A DNA stretch of 20,560 nt. It comes from CAMDMI01 sp044359055 (GTDB lineage: Bacteria; Bacteroidota; Bacteroidia; Cytophagales; Flexibacteraceae). Positions 6,835-12,998 of this stretch are shown here, in pieces. The position numbers and the translations under genes were made by a program. The stretch spans positions 1 through 20,560 of the forward strand of contig JBIKMV010000029.1 in NCBI GenBank assembly GCA_044359055.1, read 5' to 3'. The notes beneath the pieces were generated by a model. The model saw only the letters and a list, made by a program, of their open reading frames with translations, searched no databases and was not told where the DNA came from. Each line of letters opens with the position of its first letter. The stretch's first letter is position 1.

Positions 6835-7815
6835 TTGCCATTGTCATTCAATTCCATATTTATTTTCAATTGTCTTTTCATCCTAAGCTGCCTTTGCAGC
6901 TTTAATGTGTCGGCTCAGTTTGACGGTAAAGCCGGAAGTCCGGGCTCTGAGGCCATTTTTGCTGACAGTTCCATCATAAAAAACTGGGCCAATGGCTGCA
7001 AGATAATCAGAGGCCGCAAAAATATTTCCCAACCTGAAATGGGTTTTGCTGAATCGGGAGACGAGTTTTCTGCTACCGGAAAGGCAGGAGAAAATGGTGT
7101 GGTTTCTCTTGGCGACAGAGGTGTTGCCATATTAACTTTTCCAAAGCCCATTGCCAATGGCCCGGGTGCCGATTTTGCTGTTTTTGAAAATGCTTTTATA
7201 GATAACTTCCTAGAGTTGGCATTTGTGGAGGTCAGCAGCGATGGCAACCGTTTTTTTCGCTTTCCTTCTATTTCCAATACCTCCACTCTGCCTCAGATTG
7301 GCCCCTTCGATACCCTGAGTGATCCCTCTCTGATCAGGAATCTGGCAGGAAAGTACAGGGCCTTTTTCGGAACACCCTTCAATCTGGAAGAACTGAAAGA
7401 TTCCATTGGTTTGGATATCAGCGCCATAACCCATGTCAGGATTGTGGATGCAGTGGGCAGCATCGATCCGCAGTGGGGTAGTACAGACAGCCGTGGCAGG
7501 ATGGTGAATGATCCCTTTCCAACTCCATTTGAAAGCGGCGGCTTCGACCTCGATGCTGTAGGGGTAATCCATGAAAGGGTGGAAAATGATGCGTCTCTGT
7601 ATTTTTTTCCCAACCCAACGGATTCCCGGATCCAACTTAAGGAAAACGCGTATGGCATATCTGAATTTTATCTGGCCGATTGGTCTGGAAAAAAAGTTAA
7701 TTCCTCCGCAGGTTTGACAATGGACCTGAGTTTTTTGCCCGATGGCATTTATTTCGCCATTTCTGAAACTACAAACACAAAAAAACTGGTTCAGAAAATC
7801 TGGAAAAAGAAATGA
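6835..7815 (+). CDS. T9SS type A cell-surface protein, TTG start
   Basis: A 326-residue secreted protein. No ATG can serve as start: the reading frame opens just after a TAG at 6829-6831 and the only usual start codons before the signal peptide are TTG at 6835 and TTG at 6841; I took 6835. Signal peptide to about residue 28 (CSFNVSAQ). Residues about 29-248 form one beta-rich domain with conserved-looking stretches GVVSLGDRGVAILTF, GADFAVFENAF, ELAFVEVSSDG, THVRIVDAVGSI and SGGFDLDAVGVI, which resembles a recurring Bacteroidota surface-protein domain of unknown role. A Gly-rich linker is lacking; the T9SS type A domain begins at FFPNPTDSRI (257 on) and ends in KKLVQKIWKKK. It lies 128 bases after another T9SS cargo gene on the same strand. 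Confidence is high for the family, lower for the exact start. Confidence 0.85.
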   Translation: MPLSFNSIFIFNCLFILSCLCSFNVSAQFDGKAGSPGSEAIFADSSIIKNWANGCKIIRGRKNISQPEMGFAESGDEFSATGKAGENGVVSLGDRGVAILTFPKPIANGPGADFAVFENAFIDNFLELAFVEVSSDGNRFFRFPSISNTSTLPQIGPFDTLSDPSLIRNLAGKYRAFFGTPFNLEELKDSIGLDISAITHVRIVDAVGSIDPQWGSTDSRGRMVNDPFPTPFESGGFDLDAVGVIHERVENDASLYFFPNPTDSRIQLKENAYGISEFYLADWSGKKVNSSAGLTMDLSFLPDGIYFAISETTNTKKLVQKIWKKK

Positions 7816-7838
7816 TTTTCCTTTGACTCTGCTAAGCG

Positions 7839-7855
7839 AAAAGGGCTCCTTTTTT
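7839..7855 (+). terminator. Possible weak intrinsic terminator
   Basis: Just after the T9SS gene stop, AAAAGG (7839-7844), loop GCT, then CCTTTT (7848-7853) continuing to a run of six T. The stem has only two G-C pairs, so strength is doubtful. Confidence 0.3.
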
Positions 7856-7910
7856 CTGATTCGAACCGGAAAAAACCTTGTCAGGACAATATTAGCAAAT
7901 TCAATTCCTC

Positions 7911-7918
7911 TACATTTG
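7911..7918 (+). promoter_or_regulatory. Promoter -7 box for the LptG-like gene
   Basis: TACATTTG matches TAnnTTTG exactly and ends 27 bases before the TTG start at 7946. No TTG sits at the usual 17-23 base distance upstream (nearest is 7878-7880, 30 bases away), so the -33 element is weak or absent. Confidence 0.4.
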
Positions 7919-7945
7919 CGGGCCTGCTTTCTGCATTAACGGCCT

Positions 7946-9058
7946 TTGAATTCCACGCCATTGACACAGCGTTTCCTAAGATTTAAGATTCTGGACATCT
8001 ACATTTTCAAAGATTTCCTGAAATCGTTTTTCTTTATTGTACTCATGCTCACGCTGGTAATTTGCATGATAGATGTGGTGGAAAAAAACGATGATTTTAT
8101 AAAAACCAAGCCTGGTCTGTATCGCCTTCTTTTTCAGTATTATGCAAATTTCTTCCCCTACATTGCCAATGTTCTGAGTCCGATTACGGTATTTATCGCT
8201 ACTGTTTTTATGACTTCCAGGCTTGCCGCCCGTACTGAAATTATTGCCATGCTCAGTTCAGGCATCAGTTTTCTCAGGCTGCTGGTTCCATATATGGCAG
8301 GTTCTGCCTTGCTGGCCTTGGGTATCTATTTTCTGATCGGATATGTCATCCCCGTGGCCAATAAAAAGCGAATCGCATTTGAAATGGTTTATGTGAAAAA
8401 CCCCTTTCATTTTGACGGACGAAATACCCACATCAAGACCGGTCCGAACCAGTATTTCTACATTCAATCCTACAACAACCAGACCCAAGAGGGGTTCAAC
8501 TTTACGCTTGAAGAAATTGAGGGTACACGCCTCCTGAAAAAAGTGAAAGCCGAACGCCTGATATGGATAGATTCTCTGAACAGGTGGCGTATGGAAAAGG
8601 TCCGCATTTTTGACTTCAATTCCAGTCAAGCCATCCTAAGTTATGTAAGTTCAAAAGATACCACGCTCAATCTGAGGCCAAAAGATTTTGAAAGTCAGTA
8701 CATGAAATATGAAACCCTCACCAATACGGAATTGTCTTCCTTTCTTAAGGATCTGAAACAGCGGGGTGCCGACAATACCGAAACCTATGAAGTAGAGCAA
8801 TACCTTCGGTTTACCTATCCTTTTTCCATCATCATTCTTACTCTGATAGGGGTCATTTTGTCTGCAAGAAAATCCAGGGAGGGGGCTGGTTTTCAGATTG
8901 CCATGGGTTTTGTTCTGGCATTTGTGTATATAATTTTTTACATCACCAGCCGGACCATTGCCCAGGCGGGCTCACTCGATCCCCTGCTTGCCTGCTGGCT
9001 TCCCAATATCGTTTTTTCTGCAATAGGATTGGTTCTTTATAAATCTGTTCCCCGCTGA
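7946..9058 (+). CDS. LptF/LptG family permease (YjgP/YjgQ)
   Basis: An inner-membrane permease of the LptF/LptG family, which with the LptB ATPase extracts lipopolysaccharide from the inner membrane for transport to the cell surface. It is 370 residues, normal length. The first transmembrane segment follows KILDIYIFKDFLKSFFFIVL; two more (about 65-85 and 105-125) precede a periplasmic beta-jellyroll region (about 135-270) and three C-terminal segments (about 285-305, 315-335, 345-365). The coupling region has SRLAARTEIIAMLSSGIS near residues 91-108, the family's most conserved stretch. No ATG precedes the first membrane segment; the start is TTG at 7946 (TTG at 7961 is the alternative). Bacteroidota often have several members, so LptF versus LptG is not decided. 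Its stop overlaps the next ATG by one base. Confidence 0.9.
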   Translation: MNSTPLTQRFLRFKILDIYIFKDFLKSFFFIVLMLTLVICMIDVVEKNDDFIKTKPGLYRLLFQYYANFFPYIANVLSPITVFIATVFMTSRLAARTEIIAMLSSGISFLRLLVPYMAGSALLALGIYFLIGYVIPVANKKRIAFEMVYVKNPFHFDGRNTHIKTGPNQYFYIQSYNNQTQEGFNFTLEEIEGTRLLKKVKAERLIWIDSLNRWRMEKVRIFDFNSSQAILSYVSSKDTTLNLRPKDFESQYMKYETLTNTELSSFLKDLKQRGADNTETYEVEQYLRFTYPFSIIILTLIGVILSARKSREGAGFQIAMGFVLAFVYIIFYITSRTIAQAGSLDPLLACWLPNIVFSAIGLVLYKSVPR

Positions 9059-9954
9059 TGCAAGCTCCAAAACCCGGTCTGAAGGACTATCTGCTGCTGC
9101 ATCTGCTGATTATTTTCTGGGGAGGAACTTCTGTTCTCGGGGTTTTCTCCTCTCTGCAGGCGCCATATCTGGTGGTTTATCGTACGGGCCTGGCTTTTTT
9201 TACCCTTAGTTTGATTTTGCTTTGGAAAGAAAAGTGGATTCGGCCCCGGGCCTCTCATTTTTTGTGGATTTTTATGGCCGGAACTTTTACTTCTTTTCAT
9301 TGGACCACCTTTTTTGCTTCTGCACAAATCAGCAATGTCAGTACCTGCCTTGCCGGTATGTCCACTACTGCACTCTGGACCTGTTTGCTGGAGCCTGTTT
9401 TTACAGATAAAAAATTCAGCTGGGTTGAAGTCCTGTTAGGAGCCATCGTTTCTGCCGGCCTCGTCCTGATATTCAATTCTGACTTTTCTATGGCCAATGG
9501 ACTTATTATTAGCTTGTCATCAGCTTTTTTCTGCTCCCTTTTTACCATTATCAACCGCAAACTGGTGGCCGTATACAGCCCTTTGCTTATTACAACCTAT
9601 GAAATGGGCTTTGCATTCGCTGCCAGCTTTCTGGTCCTGCCGCTACTGTTCAGGCTTGAATTTATTCCCGGAATTTCCATCCCGCTTCCGGTCAAATGGG
9701 ACTGGTTGAATATTGCCTTTCTGGGATGGATTTGCACTGTATTTGCCTACACCGTTTCAGTGAAGCTGATGAAGAAATTTACTGCTTTTGCCATGAACCT
9801 CACAGTTAATCTGGAGCCTGTATATGGAATACTTCTGGGTTTGCTCATTTTTGGCCAAAAGGAGCAAATGATGCCTGGCTTTTATTTTGGATTGCTGCTT
9901 ATTTTCAGCGGGGTATTTATATATCCTTTTCTGAACAAAAAATCGGCAAACTGA
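9058..9954 (+). CDS. EamA/DMT-superfamily transporter
   Basis: A 298-residue inner-membrane transporter of the drug/metabolite superfamily with two EamA repeats and about ten transmembrane helices. The first repeat opens with LLLHLLIIFWGGTSVLGVFSS (about 12-31), the hallmark WG.. helix; the second begins near GLIISLSSAFFCSLFTIINRK. Loop and end motifs such as NLEPVYGILLGLLIFGQKEQ (about 258-277) are the classic EamA 'E-P-v-f-a' segment. Family members export amino acids, metabolites or drugs; the substrate cannot be inferred. Start ATG 9058 overlaps the TGA of the LptG-like gene, so it is translationally coupled, although no functional link to lipopolysaccharide export is known. Confidence 0.9.
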   Translation: MQAPKPGLKDYLLLHLLIIFWGGTSVLGVFSSLQAPYLVVYRTGLAFFTLSLILLWKEKWIRPRASHFLWIFMAGTFTSFHWTTFFASAQISNVSTCLAGMSTTALWTCLLEPVFTDKKFSWVEVLLGAIVSAGLVLIFNSDFSMANGLIISLSSAFFCSLFTIINRKLVAVYSPLLITTYEMGFAFAASFLVLPLLFRLEFIPGISIPLPVKWDWLNIAFLGWICTVFAYTVSVKLMKKFTAFAMNLTVNLEPVYGILLGLLIFGQKEQMMPGFYFGLLLIFSGVFIYPFLNKKSAN

Positions 9955-10078
9955 ACAGGGACATCAGTTTGGACTATCAGCACTTCCCGGCATTTGATTT
10001 CAGGCAGAAAAACGCTCCGATATTTTGAAATCCGGATGAAACCCCTCATATTGGGACCTGTTTTTGGAGTTTTAGCAG

Positions 10079-11854
10079 ATGGGAACAGGCGAGCCCTGGA
10101 AAGATAATTTATTTAATAAGCCTTTTTTGGGGTATTTTCAATGGGAATGGGTCATTCTGGTAATAGCCGCATTGTTGTTTATCCCCTTTTCAGGAAATGT
10201 GCATCTTTTCGACTGGGACGAAATCAACTTTGCAGAATGTGCCCGTGAAATGCTGGTAACCGGGGATTTTAGCCGGGTTTACATCAACTTTTTACCCTTC
10301 TGGGAAAAGCCCCCTTTGTTCTTTTGGCTTCAGGCTATGGCCATGGAAGTATTCGGGGTTGGAGAATTTGCTGCCCGGCTGCCAAATGGTATCTGTGGAA
10401 TGATAACCCTTTTTTCTGTTTTCAGGTTAGGTAAAAAACTATACAACAGTACCTTTGGTCTTATCTGGGCGGGCGTTTTTGCAGGCTCGGTTTTGCCTCA
10501 TCTGTACTTTCATTCCGGAATTATTGACCCATGGTTCAATCTCTTTATCTTTCTGGGTATTCATTTTTTTATCCTCTACGGCTGGGAGAAACAAGGATAT
10601 ACTATTACAGGATTCGACAGAAACAGGGTTTTGTACATGTTCCTGAGTGGTACTTTCATCGGTCTTGCTTTGATTACAAAAGGTCCCGCCGGGCTTCTTA
10701 TTTTTCTTGCAGTAATCGGCTTGCGACTCATTTTCAGTCGTTTCCCATACCTTATTAAGGTCAGAGAAGCCGGTATTTTTCTTTCAGGCCTGGTTCTTTT
10801 TTCTTCTTTGTGGTATGGTTATGAATATCTCAAAAATGGTTCCTGGTTTTTAAAAGAATTTATCCTGTACAATTTCAGGCTTTTCAGCACTCCGGATGCC
10901 GGCCATGGTGGATTTCCCGGATATCATTTCGTTGTTCTGTTTTTCGGGTGTTTTCCTGGTTCGCTGTTCTTTATACACGGGCATTACAAGTCCGGCAAAG
11001 ACCGACACCATCAATCTGATTATAAGATATATATGCTGATTTTATTTTGGGTGGTGCTTATTCTTTTCTCCGTTGTTCGTTCCAAAATTGTCCATTATTC
11101 CTCCTTGTGCTATTTTCCTCTGACCTATGTGGCCTCCCTTTCGGTTTATTCTATTTTTCATGGTGACTGGAAGATGCCCTCCTGGATTCCTGCATGTATT
11201 TTCTTTATCCTTTTGATTTTAGGTGCTGCTGTTTTCTCATTCCCATGGCTTACAGAAAATACCGAATTGCTGAAGCCACTCTTCTCGGCCGATCCTTTTG
11301 CCCTGGCCAATCTGGAAGCACGGGTCCGGTGGGATGGCTGGGAGAAATATGTTGGCCTCTGGCTTTGGGTGCTCTGTGCAATTTGTGTTTTTGCTTTTGC
11401 TAAAAAATATTTTGCACTGGGCTTTCAGGTTTTGTTTGGGGGAATGGCCTTGTCGGTGGTTCTCATACTTTGGGCTCTTATTGGCCGCATCGAAGCATTT
11501 TCCCAGGGAGCAGCCATTGATTTCTTCAAATCTATCCAAAAAGAAAATGCCTATTTGGTGACCCATAATTACCGCAGTTATGCCCAGTATTTTTACAGCA
11601 GAGTCGGCCCGGAAAACAAACCTGCACTTTTTTCGGGTCGTGACCTGAGTGAAAAACTGAACAACTGGAAAGACAGCCTTTTGCTCAGTTCCCGCATCAG
11701 AAAGGATGTTTACTTGGTATCCAAAATCAATCAGACCCAGGGCCTGGAGAGATATCCTGAATTGAAGAAAATAGGTTCCAAAAACGGTTGGGTATTTTTT
11801 GTAAGAAGAATAAATGCTCCCAAAACCTTGGAAAAAATCGAAATTTCAAATTGA
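10079..11854 (+). CDS. ArnT-like family 39 glycosyltransferase (GT-C)
   Basis: A 591-residue multi-membrane glycosyltransferase of the GT39/ArnT/PMT type, which transfers a sugar from a polyprenyl-phosphate donor on the periplasmic side of the inner membrane. The first periplasmic loop carries the catalytic acidic pair DWDE (D47, E48) followed by FAECAREMLVTGDF and LPFWEKPPLFFWLQA (about 75-89), nearly the same layout as in E. coli ArnT (lipid A aminoarabinose transferase). About ten to twelve hydrophobic helices follow to residue 475, then a soluble C-terminal region (about 476-591). No arn-type sugar synthesis genes are nearby, so acceptor and donor are unknown: lipid A, a protein or a surface glycan are all possible. 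It has its own 124-base upstream gap with no clear promoter box. Confidence 0.86.
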   Translation: MGTGEPWKDNLFNKPFLGYFQWEWVILVIAALLFIPFSGNVHLFDWDEINFAECAREMLVTGDFSRVYINFLPFWEKPPLFFWLQAMAMEVFGVGEFAARLPNGICGMITLFSVFRLGKKLYNSTFGLIWAGVFAGSVLPHLYFHSGIIDPWFNLFIFLGIHFFILYGWEKQGYTITGFDRNRVLYMFLSGTFIGLALITKGPAGLLIFLAVIGLRLIFSRFPYLIKVREAGIFLSGLVLFSSLWYGYEYLKNGSWFLKEFILYNFRLFSTPDAGHGGFPGYHFVVLFFGCFPGSLFFIHGHYKSGKDRHHQSDYKIYMLILFWVVLILFSVVRSKIVHYSSLCYFPLTYVASLSVYSIFHGDWKMPSWIPACIFFILLILGAAVFSFPWLTENTELLKPLFSADPFALANLEARVRWDGWEKYVGLWLWVLCAICVFAFAKKYFALGFQVLFGGMALSVVLILWALIGRIEAFSQGAAIDFFKSIQKENAYLVTHNYRSYAQYFYSRVGPENKPALFSGRDLSEKLNNWKDSLLLSSRIRKDVYLVSKINQTQGLERYPELKKIGSKNGWVFFVRRINAPKTLEKIEISN

Positions 11855-11859
11855 TTTTC

Positions 11860-11874
11860 AAATCATTATGATTT
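11860..11874. repeat. Short AT-rich inverted repeat
   Basis: AAATCAT, one T, ATGATTT: a perfect 7-base inverted repeat six bases after the glycosyltransferase stop. With a one-base centre and little G-C it is a poor hairpin, so it may be a protein-binding site or chance in AT-rich DNA. The rest of the 106-base gap shows no promoter of the TAnnTTTG type. Confidence 0.35.
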
Positions 11875-11960
11875 TGATAGGGAAAAAATAGTTTTTTTTA
11901 TAACCATCGTTAAACCTCCTGCATTCCAGAATCCTCAAAGCCGCAAAAAAAATCATCATC

Positions 11961-12851
11961 ATGAAATCCATCACTTATTTCAATCTCAGCATCCTTGCCC
12001 TTTGCATTACGGTTTTCAGCTGCCGCAAAGACAAAGAAAACGATCCCGATACCTTTTTATCTGATCAGCGGGTAGCCCAGGACGACAGCCGGGCAGAAAA
12101 TGAAACGGAAGACATCGAAGGCATTCAGGACGAAATCATGTCCCAATCTTCTGTCAATTTTGGCCGGGTGGCAGCGGATACTAGTTTTAAATACGAAAGT
12201 TGCGCCACCGTTACCATCGTAAGGCGCTCCGGGGAAAATCCCGGAACAATCACCGCAGATTTCGGAAGCGGTTGCGTGGGTGCCGACGGAAGGACCCGCA
12301 AAGGGAAAATCATCTGGACCTACACCGACCGCATAAGGAAGCCCGGAGCCATTGTGGTTACTACCTTCGATAATTATGCTGTAAAGAATAAAAATGCAGC
12401 ACAGTTCATCATGGTGGGCAATAGCAGCAAAAAGACCACCACCAATACGAGTCAGGCCGAACCTGTTGCCGATGGAGCCACCGTTACATTTACCCGTAAG
12501 CCGGAAATGAATTTTACCATTGAAGATGGTATAACCTTCTCTCAAACAGGAACAAAATATGTGGAAGTGAAATTGGGTGTGCTGGGTGATCGCTGGGATA
12601 ATATTCACATCCTCAAGGCGGGAAGTCAGGTAACCGGAACCGACAGAATGGGAAGGAATTTCACCAAAACGGCCATTACCGATGTAGTCAGAAAAGCCGA
12701 GTGTGCAAAACTTGGTTTTTACAAGCCGGTTTCCGGACAGGTAAAAATTGAAAACGACAGCAAAACCAAAGTTGTTGACTTCGGTGACGGCACTTGCGAC
12801 AGCGAAATTACTGTAACCATCAATGGCAAAGTAAGAAAAACCCGCTGGTAA
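11961..12851 (+). CDS. Putative lipoprotein of unknown function
   Basis: A 296-residue exported protein. The N-terminus MKSITYFNLSILALCITVFSC fits a lipoprotein signal peptide, with Cys 21 as the likely lipidated residue followed by RKDKENDPD, a charged tether. Residues 30-60 are acidic and probably disordered. The body is beta-rich and contains two similar segments: C81-ATVTIV...TITADFGSGC (to C105) with GRTRKGKIIWTY, and near the end C248...KTKVVDFGDGTC (to C279) with ITVTINGKVRK. These look like a degenerate duplication or the two ends of one fold, each with a Cys pair. Similar proteins of unknown role occur in Bacteroidota (from memory). It is a single gene: no coupled partner, and a strong terminator follows 25 bases downstream. 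Confidence 0.8.
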   Translation: MKSITYFNLSILALCITVFSCRKDKENDPDTFLSDQRVAQDDSRAENETEDIEGIQDEIMSQSSVNFGRVAADTSFKYESCATVTIVRRSGENPGTITADFGSGCVGADGRTRKGKIIWTYTDRIRKPGAIVVTTFDNYAVKNKNAAQFIMVGNSSKKTTTNTSQAEPVADGATVTFTRKPEMNFTIEDGITFSQTGTKYVEVKLGVLGDRWDNIHILKAGSQVTGTDRMGRNFTKTAITDVVRKAECAKLGFYKPVSGQVKIENDSKTKVVDFGDGTCDSEITVTINGKVRKTRW

Positions 12852-12876
12852 AAATTTAATTCAACTCAACCCACCC

Positions 12877-12910
12877 AAAAAGCCAATCCGATTTCCGGGT
12901 TGGCTTTTTT
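12877..12910 (+). terminator. Intrinsic terminator
   Basis: AAAAAGCCAATCC (12877-12889) pairs with GGGTTGGCTTTTT (12897-12909) through 13 pairs with one G-T wobble, around a 7-base loop; the right arm runs into six T and then GTTTT. Because the left arm begins with five A it could also stop transcription from the other strand. It ends the lipoprotein transcript and isolates it from the gene at 12999. Confidence 0.87.
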
Positions 12911-12998
12911 GTTTTCAGCCTGCTTCCCGTGGAAATTGAAAAAAATCATTTCTCATTTTCGTGTTCCCTCCGTAACATTACCTCTCTGAATTTATCTC

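Noticed and set aside
7858..7867. GATTCGAACC, the reverse complement of a tRNA T-loop core (GGTTCGAATC)
   Set aside because: The flanking bases give only three of five T-stem pairs, no acceptor, D or anticodon arm can be folded, and there is no CCA end. At most a chance match.
12057..12608. A 183-codon minus-strand open frame opposite the lipoprotein gene
   Set aside because: The plus strand has a signal peptide, a terminator and coherent repeated motifs; the antisense frame shows none.
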